64,000 nt of DNA, taken from NCBI RefSeq assembly GCF_030816915.1, contig NZ_JAUSYN010000001.1, positions 62,001 through 126,000 on the forward strand, in the 5' to 3' direction. Both the position numbers and the translations under genes were made by a program. Positions within the stretch are counted from its first letter, which is position 1; the number at the start of each line of letters is the position of its first letter. The notes under the pieces were generated by a model, which saw only the letters and a list, made by a program, of their open reading frames with translations, did no database searches and was not told the DNA's origin. Below are positions 45,262 to 53,700 of the stretch, piece by piece. Source of the DNA: Streptomyces sp. B3I8 (lineage in GTDB: Bacteria > Actinomycetota > Actinomycetes > Streptomycetales > Streptomycetaceae).

Positions 45262-45513
45262 CAGGCTGCCCAAGTACGGCGTGGTGGTGGAGGAACTGGC
45301 GGTGGAGGTCATGGCGCAGCTGCCCAACGACCGGGCCCTCCAGGAGGTGATGGCGCTCGTGGAGGTCGCGCGGAGGGATCCGCGGGTTGGCCCGATGTGC
45401 GTGATCCGGGCTCGGTTGAGGAGATCCGGGAGGCCTTCGGGCGGCGGTGCTGGATCCAGTACATGCCGCACGCCGGAGCGATCGAGGTCCGTGACATCGG
45501 GTGGACAGACTGA
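45262..45513 (+). pseudogene. small hypothetical protein, frameshifted
   Basis: VVVEELAVEVMAQLPNDRAL, then EVARRDPRVGP, in one frame; DVRDPGSVEEIREAFG, RRCWIQYMPHAGAIEV in the next, stop at 45511-45513. One base (likely G in ggcccggat) is missing near 45398. The size and the ending resemble small toxin-like proteins, but I cannot name it. Confidence 0.4.
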
Positions 45514-45591
45514 TCGCTTGCCGTCCCGGTCGGCCTTCGAGGACTTCTTCGGGGGATGCCGGGCGGATCGTGCCTCCTCAACGCTCGCTGC

Positions 45592-45669
45592 GGTCGCCGC
45601 GGACAGCTGGATGGGGATCACGACCATCCCGAAGGCGATCGTGCCCGACCAGGTGGCGGTGGCGCTCAT
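45592..45669 (-). pseudogene. Ku protein N-terminal fragment
   Basis: TATWSGTIAFGMVVIPIQLSAAT matches the opening strand of bacterial Ku (NHEJ end-binding protein). The similarity ends after about 25 residues and the frame is unrelated afterwards. Relic only. Confidence 0.5.
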
Positions 45670-45738
45670 GCTGCCAGCGTCGGCGGCTGCGGATCACTCC
45701 GCATCCGGGAAGGACCGCACCGCGCCGGGGGAGCTCGG

Positions 45739-46120
45739 TCAGCGGTGGCGGAGTTCCCCGGCCCAGATCCGGAGCTGGCCCTCGAGGACCAGGTTGTCGC
45801 CGCGGGCGACCGTCTGCAGCAGCTGCGCGCACACGGTCGCTTCGGCGGCAAGGCCGACCGGGCTGCCCAGGACGGGGAAAGCGTCGCGGACCCGGGCGGC
45901 GACGTCCGGCTGGAGCACGAGTAGGCGTAGAGCGTGGCGGCGTCGAACCCCTCCGGGGCCTGCCCCCAGCCTTCCCAGTCCAACAGCCGCAGGGGCTCGG
46001 TGAGGTTCGCTCAGTGCAGGTCGGCGTGGGCGGTCGTCCAGCAGGTCACGGCCGGGGCCGGGAGGCCGACGAACTCGGGGATCGCCCGGTCCATGTACTG
46101 CTGACGCACGGCGATGCGGT
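45739..46120 (-). pseudogene. APH-type phosphotransferase, 3' half
   Basis: Reads HADLH-stop-ANLTEPLRLLDWEGWG, the catalytic loop and metal-binding DWE of aminoglycoside-phosphotransferase-like kinases. The Trp codon in LHWAN is TGA. One base is missing near YS-LQPDVAA (45915), and the rest continues LVLEGQLRIWAGELRHR to 45739. The 5' half is gone where IS copy D begins at 46124. Substrate unknown; dead. Confidence 0.65.
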
Positions 46121-46132
46121 CAGTGAGCATTT

Positions 46133-46882
46133 TCAGCGTTGCTTCTCCAGGGTGAGGACGGCCTTGGTGATGACGCTCATGCGGTTGGGACTGATGCGGG
46201 ATCTGCGGAAGATCTGCCAGGACTTCAGCCGTGCCATGCCACGTTCAACAGGTGCCCTGGCCGCAGACAGGGCCCGGTTGCTGGTCCGCTCGGTGAGGGT
46301 GAGTTCACCGCCCGGCGGGCGGCGCTTGGCGGTGGTGACCCAGTCGCCCGCACCGATGTAGGCCATGTCAGCAAGGATCGGGACGCCCTGGCGCGCACAG
46401 ATCCGGAGGATCTGGTGGGTGCGGGCGGCCGTCAGGTCGTGGGTCCGGCCCGGCAGCGCCGGCGAGAGCCACAGAATCTCGCCGGCCGGGTCCGTGACGA
46501 CCTGCACGTTCACCCCGTGCCGCTTGTGTTTCGAGGAGTAATCGGCCCTGCCGTCGCCGACGCGGTCGCACTCGGCGAGCGTGCCGTCCAGGAGGACGAA
46601 GTCCGGGTCGTGCGCGCGCAGCGTCTTCAGCAGGCCCGGTGCCTGCTCGGCGAGCAGACCCGTGACCGCGGTGACGTAGGCGTGGGCGGTACCGACGGAT
46701 ATACCGAAGGCTCCGGCGATACGGGCGAGGGTGTCGTGGCGACGCAGGTACACGAGTGCGACCAGCGCACGGCGGTGCGGCGGGAGTTTGCACCGCCGGT
46801 CACCCTCACGGGTGACGATGAGCATCGTGACCGACTCGACCACGGCGTGAGGCAGGTCGAGTACGGCAGGATACGGAACCAA
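46133..46882 (-). CDS. IS5-family transposase (copy D, intact)
   Basis: 249 residues from TTG 46882: [11 protein letters not shown] start, HTH in [18 protein letters not shown]_Tnp_4-type core with Asp in [12 protein letters not shown], Asp in [11 protein letters not shown] and Glu in [11 protein letters not shown]. The ribosome site AGGAG, 5 nt before TTG, is fully inside the 3' arm of a 15-bp hairpin, so translation of read-through RNA should be blocked. The only undamaged copy of its group here. Confidence 0.9.
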   Translation of the reverse strand: MVPYPAVLDLPHAVVESVTMLIVTREGDRRCKLPPHRRALVALVYLRRHDTLARIAGAFGISVGTAHAYVTAVTGLLAEQAPGLLKTLRAHDPDFVLLDGTLAECDRVGDGRADYSSKHKRHGVNVQVVTDPAGEILWLSPALPGRTHDLTAARTHQILRICARQGVPILADMAYIGAGDWVTTAKRRPPGGELTLTERTSNRALSAARAPVERGMARLKSWQIFRRSRISPNRMSVITKAVLTLEKQR

Positions 46883-46945
46883 CAGGGCTCCTGTGCTGCT
46901 GAGTTGAGACGTCGAACACCTCCCTCAACGGCACGGGAGCCCTGT
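46882..46945 (-). promoter_or_regulatory. leader hairpin hiding the transposase ribosome site
   Basis: acagggctcctgtgc (46882-46896) pairs with gcacgggagccctgt (46931-46945): 15 positions with one G-U. The proximal arm contains AGGAG and abuts the TTG. The pairing is kept with compensating changes in copies A, C and E. Confidence 0.7.
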
Positions 46946-47008
46946 CCGTTGCGCACCCCAACCTCACACCACTCCGTCACCCGATCGGTGGCCGTACTGA
47001 AAATGCTC

Positions 47009-47911
47009 AGTGAACCTCTTTCATCCTCTGCTGGCGGGTGAAAAGGGCTGGTCAGAGTGTGTGCTGACGAGGCAGGGCCCCTCGTCGTCGGCGTGGTGAT
47101 TCCACTCAGCACACCGGCAATCGAAGGGGCCCTGTTGGTTCCGTATCCTGCCACGCTCGACGTCCCGCATGAACTCGTCGAGCACGTTGCCTGGCTGCTG
47201 TACGAGCACCGTCGCGCACGCAACACCCGCTGGCGCAAGCTCGGCTGCTTCGACCAGGCGCTGCTCACGCTGGTCCACCTGCGTAAGAACGAGACGTTCC
47301 CCCAGCTCGGCGCCGGGTTCGCGATATCGCAGGCCACCGCCTGGCGCTACGTCGACGAGGCCTTGGACGTACTGGCCTCCTGGGCCCCAGGCCTCCATGA
47401 AGCCCACACCGGCCTCGGTGAGGGCGACCACGTCATCGTTGACGGCACACTGATCCCCACCGACCGCGTCCGCGCCGATCAGCCGTACTACTCGCAGAAA
47501 CACAAGAAGCACGGCATGAACGTACAGGTCATTGCCCGCCCTGACGGCCCACCACTGTGGTTCCCCCGCGCGACACCCGGCCGCACACACGACCTGACCT
47601 CGGCCCGCGCCCACGGCATCGTCCAGGCCTGCCTGACCCGGCAGATCCTCGTGCCGGCGGACCGCGCCTACCAGGGTGCCGGCACCACCTTCCGCACCCC
47701 GTACTACCACCACAGCGAACAGCCCGAGCACTACCAGCAGTTCAACCGCGACCACACCCGGCTCCGAGCCCCCGGCGAACGCGCCTTCGCCCGGCTCAAG
47801 TCCTGGCGCATCATGCGCAGAGCACGCTCCTCCACCCGCCGCATCAGCCGCACCGCCCAAGCCATCCACGTACTACTGACCTGCGACTATTCAGGATGAA
47901 AGAGGTTCACT
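47009..47911 (+). mobile_element. intact IS5-family element (element E)
   Basis: About 902 bp between agtgaacctctttcatcc (47009-47026) and ggatgaaagaggttcact (47894-47911), perfect 18-bp inverted repeats. Related to but distinct from copies A-D. Its right end supplies the stop codon of the SMI1/KNR4 gene. Confidence 0.9.
47135..47899 (+). CDS. IS5-family transposase (element E, intact)
   Basis: 254 residues from TTG 47135, aligned with the TTG of copy D (LVPYPATLDVPHE). HTH segment FAISQATAWRYVDEAL, DDE core with Asp in VIVDGTLIPTDRV, Asp in VPADRAYQGAG and Glu in PGERAFARLKSW. AAGGGG precedes TTG within the 3' arm of a hairpin (47073-47082 with 47125-47134). An upstream GTG at 47057 exists, but the alignment with D favours TTG. 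Confidence 0.88.
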   Translation: MVPYPATLDVPHELVEHVAWLLYEHRRARNTRWRKLGCFDQALLTLVHLRKNETFPQLGAGFAISQATAWRYVDEALDVLASWAPGLHEAHTGLGEGDHVIVDGTLIPTDRVRADQPYYSQKHKKHGMNVQVIARPDGPPLWFPRATPGRTHDLTSARAHGIVQACLTRQILVPADRAYQGAGTTFRTPYYHHSEQPEHYQQFNRDHTRLRAPGERAFARLKSWRIMRRARSSTRRISRTAQAIHVLLTCDYSG

Positions 47912-48482
47912 GCCAGAAGACAAATCCTTCTTGATGCACGGTGGCCTTGTTTCCGTAAATCTCGGCGCCTGACTCCAGGGCGGAGGCCGTCTGTTCCAGG
48001 AGCAACGCGAAGGAGCCCCAGGTACCGACCTCGGCACTGTCGTGGGTGAGTAGGTCACCGACGGCATCGTGTCCCGTACCTGGGCGCTGGTCCACGAACA
48101 GCGTGTCGCCGGTGTTGTGCAGCCCCACGGGAAGCCACAGTGGGTGCCACCAGTGGCCGACCATGTCGTCGCCCAGGCGGCTGAGGCTTTCGCCGAGCAT
48201 GCGCCACTGGTCGACGATTCCGGCGGCGCTCAGAGGGATGTAGCCGTCGAGAAGCATGAACCATCCCTTGGTGTGCTCGTCGAGGCCAACGCCGTCGTGG
48301 CAGCGCAGTGAGGCGGCTACGTCGGGAGGCAGGCGGCGTCCGATCGCGGCCTCCACCGTATCGAGTGCGGTCAGGTCGGCAGGCGGGTTGAGGGTGGCCC
48401 TGGTGCCCGGGGCGTGCGCATCGAGCCAGGACTCGATGCGGGCCCAGGAAGCCGCGACAGAGCCGTCGTCAGTGGCAGTCAT
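47907..48482 (-). CDS. SMI1/KNR4 family protein (possible immunity protein)
   Basis: 191 residues with the SMI1/KNR4 (SUKH) pattern: LTALDTVEAAIGRRLPPDVAASL, then GWFMLLDGYIPLSAAGI, W-W-H-P-L-W-L-P-V segment, and DLLTHDSAEVGTWGSF. Many SUKH proteins are immunity proteins to secreted nuclease toxins. ATG 48482 overlaps the stop of the upstream frame. The last residues and stop (FWQ-stop) are formed at the end of IS element E, so a few native residues may be missing. Confidence 0.75.
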   Translation of the reverse strand: MTATDDGSVAASWARIESWLDAHAPGTRATLNPPADLTALDTVEAAIGRRLPPDVAASLRCHDGVGLDEHTKGWFMLLDGYIPLSAAGIVDQWRMLGESLSRLGDDMVGHWWHPLWLPVGLHNTGDTLFVDQRPGTGHDAVGDLLTHDSAEVGTWGSFALLLEQTASALESGAEIYGNKATVHQEGFVFWQ

Positions 48483-48781
48483 GCCGTTGCCATCCATTCT
48501 GTTGGACTGGGCGGGACAGAGTCGGCGAAGCGGAACCGCAGTGCTTCGTGGCCGGTTGGCCCGAGGGCGGACTCGGCATCCCATACGAGTGCCTTCAGGG
48601 CGACGGCATCATCATGGATCTTCTCCGATGCGGGACGTACAACGAGGGTGAGGGGGCAGGTCACGGCAAATGCCATCAGAAATCGGGTCGTGTCTCGCTT
48701 CGTGGTGTAAGCGACCTTGCTCGACGCGTTCCGGTGAGCCGCGCGTCGGCCACCGCACGGGGCGCGGCTCCCGGTTCGCAT
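48479..48781 (-). CDS. hypothetical protein overlapping the SMI1/KNR4 gene
   Basis: The frame (TTKRDTTRFLMAFAVTCPLTLVV; VALKALVWDAESALGPTGHEALRF; ending PTEWMATA) has good codon bias and its TGA overlaps the next ATG (ATGA). Start uncertain (ATG 48781 or 48676). Coupling to a SUKH gene suggests a toxin or partner, but nothing recognisable is present. Confidence 0.4.
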   Translation of the reverse strand: MRTGSRAPCGGRRAAHRNASSKVAYTTKRDTTRFLMAFAVTCPLTLVVRPASEKIHDDAVALKALVWDAESALGPTGHEALRFRFADSVPPSPTEWMATA

Positions 48782-49097
48782 AGCGGCTGACCTGCCGTCA
48801 GCACCATGTGCGGCCCCGAATCGCACCGATGCTGCGGTGACCTGCGGGTTCCGGCGCCTTGATCCGCTACACCACATGGCGGGACGCCACCAGAAATCGG
48901 GGGGTGCGGCGTCGGCCACGTAGTCCACGGACGTGATGCGGGCTGGGCAACGTGTGGTCGCCGGCCCTGTCGGGGCCTTCGGAACGGACGGACGCGCCCA
49001 CCGTGCCGTGCGGTGCTCTCATTCCGGTCACGTTGTGGTCACAGCCGTTTCGCAACCACGATGACTACTTTGCACATTCGAATGAATGCGATGCGTG
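48782..49097. other. no recognisable gene
   Basis: Short frames only. A tRNA-like string near 48800-48875 fails to fold. This is the likely promoter region for the minus-strand pair. Confidence 0.3.
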
Positions 49098-49196
49098 CGC
49101 GGGTGCCGGTGCCGGTGCGGGTGCGGGTGCGGGTGCGGGTGCGGGTGCGGGTGCGGGTGCGGGTGCGGGTGCGGGTGCGGGTGCGGGTGCGGGTGC
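49098..49196. repeat. hexanucleotide microsatellite (GGTGCG)n
   Basis: About 16 tandem copies of a 6-bp unit: the first two contain ggtgcc, the rest are perfect ggtgcg/gcgggt. Open in all frames (Gly-Ala, Cys-Gly/Arg or His-Pro repeats), hence several spurious long frames across it. Confidence 0.9.
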
Positions 49197-49300
49197 GAGT
49201 TCAACATGTCCAGGCCGCTGGAGGTACTACGGGACGAGCACCCAATGCCGATCGGAGCGGACGAACTGCGAGCTCTGCTGGTCGCGCTGCCCATGAGTCC
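49197..49300 (+). pseudogene. N-terminal fragment of a second SARP regulator
   Basis: EFNMSRPLEVLRDEHPMPIG, then ADELRALLVALPMSPG, resembles the start of a SARP DNA-binding domain (compare EFKILGPLEVWRDGHPVVIR in the gene on the other strand). It ends after about 35 residues. The hexamer repeat abuts its 5' side. Confidence 0.5.
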
Positions 49301-49349
49301 GGGAAACCGGAAGCTCGTCCAGTGCCAGGGAAACGCCGGCCGGACTTCG

Positions 49350-52295
49350 TCAGGCGAGATCGTGATCAGTGCCCCGAAGGGCTCCGTGATCCGGCGCGTC
49401 CAGGGCGAGCCGCAGACCGTCCTGGGCTGATGCACCCTGGGACCACGCCGCCCCGTATTCCTGGGTGCCCAGCGCCTCACGTACCTGGTGTTCGGTGGCC
49501 GCGTGGGCGTCGTGGAACGGACGCAGTCCGATGAGAGCGACTCCTGTGTCCTGCCGCAGGCGATGGGCGGCGCCCAGAAGCCGTGCCGACTGTGCGTGGT
49601 GGCCGGTGGCCGCCATGGCCCAAGCCAGTGTCTCGACGCCCCAGACCGGGCCCCAGCTGTCGCCGATGGCCCATTGCCGACCCAGCGCTTCGCGCAGGTG
49701 GGCCGGGGACCGGTCTGTCGTGCCGTGCCGGAGCTCGAACAGGCCTGTGCACCACTGGGCCCAGGTGCGGGCCCACTCGGCACCGCTGTCCGCGGCTTCC
49801 ACTGCATACGCGTCGAGGGCCGTGCGGGCCGAGGTGCGGTCGCCGAGGAAAGCCTCGGCCATGGCCCAGAGCATCGTGGCCATATGAGCGTCCCCCTTCT
49901 GGCCCGCCGCGAGGAACTGGTCCCTCGCCTTGGTCAGTAGAGCGGCAGAGCACGGGTCGCCCCGGACGAGCATGGCGTGTGCGCCTTCGATGAAGGTCAA
50001 CGGCGGAGCCGCCGCGCCGTCGGGGAGTTCGCTCGCCATGGTGTGGCATGCGGTTAGAAACGCCTCGGCGGAGGGGTTGTCCCCCTGGCACAGTGCGATC
50101 CAGGCCTTCATCGCCAGCCCTCCCGCGATGAGGGCCCGCGGTGCGTCTGTGTTCAGGCCGAGGAGGCGCTCCAGCCAGTGCCGGCCTTCACCCAGCGTAC
50201 TGTTGAAGAACCAGAACCGGGTGCGGGCCAGGTTGACGGCGATCTCCAGGCCCGCATCCACGCGGTCGCGGCGCGTGGTGCAGAAGTCCAGCGCGGCACG
50301 AAAGTTGGGAAGTTCGGTCCGTAGCCGGATCAGCCAGTCGACTTCCCCCGGTCCGCACCACTCGTCGCCGGCGCGCACGGCCATCATGCGGTAGTGGTCG
50401 CTGTGCCGGAGGCGGAGCTTTGGTGCACCGTCCTGTTCGCGGAGCCGTTGCTGACCGTACTGGCGAATGGTTTCGAGCAGGCCATACCGGGCGCGGTCGC
50501 CTGAACTGTTCACCACCACGATCGACTTGTTCACCAGCCCGGCCAGCAGATTCAGCACATCCTCCCGGGCGATGTCCGCTCCACCGCACACCGCCTCGGC
50601 GGCCTCCAGATCGAAGCCGCCGGCGAACACTGACAAGTGGCTCCAGAGCAGTTGCTCCTGCTGTTTGCACAGGTCGTAGCTCCAGTCGACGACCCCGCGC
50701 AGAGTGTGCTGGTAGCGGATGACGGGGTGCCCGTACGGTACGGACAGCAGACGGAACCTGTCGTCGAGCCGTTCCAGGATCTCGTCGACCGTCATCGTGC
50801 TCAGACGTACCGCCGCCAGTTCGATGGCGAGCGGAAGCCCGTCCAGCCGTCGGCACAGCTGGGCGATCGCACCGCGATTGCGGGAGGTGATCCGGAACGT
50901 CGGCGCAGCGGCGACGGCACGGTCGACGAACAGCCGTACGGCCTCGGAGCGGTCCGCTGTGCCGTCCTCGGCAGAGGGCGTACCGTCGGTCCGCTGGAGC
51001 GGTGCGGGACAGCCGATGCCGGGGACGGTGAGTGAGGGCACCGTCAGGACGTGTTCGCCGGGAATCCCCAGTCGCTGTCTGCTGGTGGCCAGTACGCGCA
51101 GTCCGGGAGCCGCCCGTGCCATCCTCAGGACCAGGGCTGCGACGTCATCGGCCAGGTGCTCGCAGTTGTCGAGGACGACCAGCAGCCGCTGGTCGCGCAG
51201 ATGATCCAGGATGGTGTCCACGACAGGCCGAGCGGAATGGTCGCGCACCCCGAGGGCTTCGGCGACGGCACGGCCGAGGAGTTCGGGGCCGGTCAGGGGC
51301 GCGAGGTCCGCGAGCCGGACGCCGTCCGCGAACGCCGGTTCCAGCTCCGCGGCCGCCCGCAGCGCGAGCCGGGTCTTACCGACGCCGCCGACGCCGGTGA
51401 GAGTGACCACCCGGGCGGACGCCAGCACGGCGCGCACCTCGGCCAGTTGGGCTTCACGGCCGATGAACGTGGTCATTTCGATCGGCAGGTTCCCCGTTGC
51501 CCGAGGACGCGCAGCCGCCGCCTTGTCTGGCGCTTCACCCAGGTCCGGTGCGGCGGCCAGCAGCCGCTGATGCAGTCTCCTGAGCTCCGTCCCCGGGGTG
51601 ACCCCCAGTTCGTCGGCCAGCACTCGGGCGACCTCGCGATAGCACTCCAGCGCTTCTCCCTGCCGCTCGCAGCGGGCGAGCGCCAGCATCCGCTGGGCCC
51701 AGAAACGTTCGCGCAGCGGGTGGGCCCCGATGAGTGCGCGCAGCTCCGGCAGGACGTCGAAGGCCCGGCCCAGCACGAGTTCGGCGTCGATCCTCAGTTC
51801 CAAGGCGTCCAGACGCTGCTCGTTCAGCGCTGGCACGAAGTCGTGAAGGAGTTCCGCGGGGAGATCGGAAAGAGGTTCGCCACGCCACAGGGCCAGCGCC
51901 TCGCGCAGCATCTGTGCCGCACTCGCCGCCCTTCCCTCCTTGAGCGCGGTGCGGCCCTGGAGGGCGAGGAAGGTGAAGCGGTGCACGTCCAGTGCGTCCG
52001 GGTCGACCTTGATCACATAACCGCGGGGGTGGGTGAGCACGGGGGTGCCGTCGGCGGGGCAGTCAAGAGCACGACGCAGGCGCAGTACGTAGTTCTGGAG
52101 CGTGTTGCGAGCCCCTTTGGGAGGCTGGTCGCCCCACAGTCGACTCATCAGCCGTTCCGCGGTGACCACTTGGTTGACTTCGGTCAGCAACGCGGCGAGC
52201 AGCAACCGGAGTTTGCCCGCGCGAATGACCACGGGGTGCCCGTCACGCCAGACTTCCAGGGGCCCCAGGATCTTGAATTCGTACCGTGCGCTCAC
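49350..52295 (-). CDS. SARP/AfsR-type pathway regulator with NB-ARC and TPR-like domains
   Basis: 981 residues. OmpR-type winged helix (residues 5-95, GKLRLLLAALL), BTAD (100-250, with PLRERFWAQRMLALARCERQ), NB-ARC ATPase (P-loop GVGGVGKTR near 310, LLVVLDNCEHL), then a long helical TPR-like tail. SARPs activate secondary-metabolite genes by binding heptamer repeats upstream of promoters. GTG 52295 was chosen because EFKILGPLEV begins 4 residues later. Divergent from the prenyltransferase/tryptophanase genes, so it is their likely activator. Confidence 0.88.
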   Translation of the reverse strand: MSARYEFKILGPLEVWRDGHPVVIRAGKLRLLLAALLTEVNQVVTAERLMSRLWGDQPPKGARNTLQNYVLRLRRALDCPADGTPVLTHPRGYVIKVDPDALDVHRFTFLALQGRTALKEGRAASAAQMLREALALWRGEPLSDLPAELLHDFVPALNEQRLDALELRIDAELVLGRAFDVLPELRALIGAHPLRERFWAQRMLALARCERQGEALECYREVARVLADELGVTPGTELRRLHQRLLAAAPDLGEAPDKAAAARPRATGNLPIEMTTFIGREAQLAEVRAVLASARVVTLTGVGGVGKTRLALRAAAELEPAFADGVRLADLAPLTGPELLGRAVAEALGVRDHSARPVVDTILDHLRDQRLLVVLDNCEHLADDVAALVLRMARAAPGLRVLATSRQRLGIPGEHVLTVPSLTVPGIGCPAPLQRTDGTPSAEDGTADRSEAVRLFVDRAVAAAPTFRITSRNRGAIAQLCRRLDGLPLAIELAAVRLSTMTVDEILERLDDRFRLLSVPYGHPVIRYQHTLRGVVDWSYDLCKQQEQLLWSHLSVFAGGFDLEAAEAVCGGADIAREDVLNLLAGLVNKSIVVVNSSGDRARYGLLETIRQYGQQRLREQDGAPKLRLRHSDHYRMMAVRAGDEWCGPGEVDWLIRLRTELPNFRAALDFCTTRRDRVDAGLEIAVNLARTRFWFFNSTLGEGRHWLERLLGLNTDAPRALIAGGLAMKAWIALCQGDNPSAEAFLTACHTMASELPDGAAAPPLTFIEGAHAMLVRGDPCSAALLTKARDQFLAAGQKGDAHMATMLWAMAEAFLGDRTSARTALDAYAVEAADSGAEWARTWAQWCTGLFELRHGTTDRSPAHLREALGRQWAIGDSWGPVWGVETLAWAMAATGHHAQSARLLGAAHRLRQDTGVALIGLRPFHDAHAATEHQVREALGTQEYGAAWSQGASAQDGLRLALDAPDHGALRGTDHDLA

Positions 52296-52457
52296 TGATC
52301 CCTCGGTGCTCCATTCCCCGGGCGCCGCAAGCATACGACACCACGTGACCGGCAAGCGACTGCGCGTAACCGTCGCGCGACCAGGAGGTGACCGGGGTGA
52401 CGGCGGCCACTGACACGGTGAGGCCCGTCCCGACGGCGCGCCTCTGTGGAGTCCGCA

Positions 52458-53627
52458 ATGGCCTCAACCGGTCCCTCTCAGCTGAACTCCTCCTCCCAGG
52501 CTGCGGCCGTACTGTCTCGGTCGGTGGTCACCTTGGGCGAGCACCTGAGCCGCCAACTGTCGGGGGTGTGCGGCGCCGTGGGTGTCAGCCCGCCCGACGA
52601 CGGTTCCACGCGCTCACTGCTCGATCTGCTGGGCGCCTCGGCACAGCGTCCGGTGGCAGCCGGCCCGCCGTCGCCGTCCTTCGTCTCCGACGACCACTCT
52701 CCGGCCGAGTTCTCCGTGTCGTTCCCCACCGCAGACGCCCCGACCGTGCGGGTCGTGGTCGAGCCCGGGTGCGCCGCGCGCTCTTTCGCGGAGAGCGGGC
52801 GCGTGGGCCGCCGGGCTCTCGAGGCGCTGGCCGAACGCTGGAGTTTCTCGACCGAGCCGGTGGACCGGGTGGCGGACCTGTTCTTCCCAGCCGGAGCCCA
52901 GGGTCCGTTCGCCTTGTGGTGCGCGATGGATCTGCGCAAGGACCGGGCGCCCGGCGTCAAGGTCTACGTCAACCCGGCGTGCCACGGCCGCGATCGGTCC
53001 GTACAGGTCACCGAGGAGGCGTTGGCCCGGTTCGGATTCGGCCGGGCGTGGCCGACGCTGCTGGAGCATGCCGCGTCCCGTGGGCCCGACAGCGACGAGT
53101 TTCTGTTCTTCGCCGTGGATGTGGGGGACTGGCAGACGCGGCGGGTGAAGGTCTACATCGCCCACCGCGACTTCTCGGTGACCGGCGCACAAGCCGTTTC
53201 CCGCCTGCTGCCAGGTGGCTGCGCACAACGGTTGGGGGAGTTCTGCCGCACAGTCGGCGACACCGAGTTCTTCGGCCGCCGACCGCTTGTCTCCTGTCTG
53301 TCCTTTACGGAGTGGGACGTGGAGCGTCCCAGCGGTTACACCTTGCACGTCCCGGTGCGTGACTACGCCCGGGACGACCGAGTGACCCGGAACCGGGCCG
53401 CGACCGTCCTGCGGCGCTACGGCATGGACACCGGTGCCCTCGACCGCGCACTGGCCGCCATGACGCACCGCGGCACGAGCGAGGGGGTGGGACTGATCTC
53501 GTACGTCTCGCTCGTCCAGAGCACCCGGCTGCCCCCTCGGCTGACGGTCTATCTCTCACCCGAGTGCTACGAAGTCCGGCCCCCCCAGGAGCCGACGCCC
53601 CCGCTCGCCTCCGGCGACCGGCAGTGA
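52458..53627 (+). CDS. indole/tryptophan prenyltransferase (ABBA, DMATS-like)
   Basis: 389 residues matching bacterial Trp_DMAT-type aromatic prenyltransferases: APGVKVYVNPACHG, DEFLFFAVDVGD, RRVKVYIAHRD, FTEWDVERPSGYTLHVPVRDYARDD and LISYVSLVQSTRLPPRLTVYLSPE. The alternating strand segments and Lys/Tyr-rich motifs bind the prenyl pyrophosphate inside a beta barrel. Expected reaction: dimethylallylation of an indole ring. GGAG lies 7 nt before ATG 52458. Followed by tryptophanase, as in known Streptomyces 6-dimethylallylindole loci (IptA type). Regiochemistry cannot be read from sequence. Confidence 0.85.
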   Translation: MASTGPSQLNSSSQAAAVLSRSVVTLGEHLSRQLSGVCGAVGVSPPDDGSTRSLLDLLGASAQRPVAAGPPSPSFVSDDHSPAEFSVSFPTADAPTVRVVVEPGCAARSFAESGRVGRRALEALAERWSFSTEPVDRVADLFFPAGAQGPFALWCAMDLRKDRAPGVKVYVNPACHGRDRSVQVTEEALARFGFGRAWPTLLEHAASRGPDSDEFLFFAVDVGDWQTRRVKVYIAHRDFSVTGAQAVSRLLPGGCAQRLGEFCRTVGDTEFFGRRPLVSCLSFTEWDVERPSGYTLHVPVRDYARDDRVTRNRAATVLRRYGMDTGALDRALAAMTHRGTSEGVGLISYVSLVQSTRLPPRLTVYLSPECYEVRPPQEPTPPLASGDRQ

Positions 53628-53700
53628 CCGACCTGCCGACTTGTCGTCGCACCGATGGATGACCGGAACTCGCCCCGCGCCGAACGGGAGAACAACCCAC

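Larger units (their letters stand above)
46124..47009 (-). mobile_element. intact IS5-family element (copy D)
   Basis: 886 bp between tgagcattttcag (46124-46136) and ctgaaaatgctca (46997-47009), perfect 13-bp inverted repeats. Leader hairpin 46882-46896 with 46931-46945. Its outer end touches the next element with no intervening bases. Confidence 0.9.

Noticed and set aside
47009..47911. Copies D and E as one composite transposon
   Set aside because: Each has its own perfect inverted repeats and transposase in opposite orientation, and no shared target duplication is visible.
48800..48875. tRNA-like string on the minus strand (ggtgcgattc preceded by cggaaccc)
   Set aside because: The acceptor and T-arm strands do not pair and no anticodon arm forms.
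49098..49196. CRISPR-like array
   Set aside because: Six-base perfect units without spacers; a microsatellite. No CRISPR array or cas gene was seen in the window.
49028..49807. Long frames spanning the hexamer repeat (His-Pro, Cys-Gly or Gly-Ala repeats)
   Set aside because: The repeat is open in every frame; flanking parts are antisense to the SARP gene or the SARP fragment.
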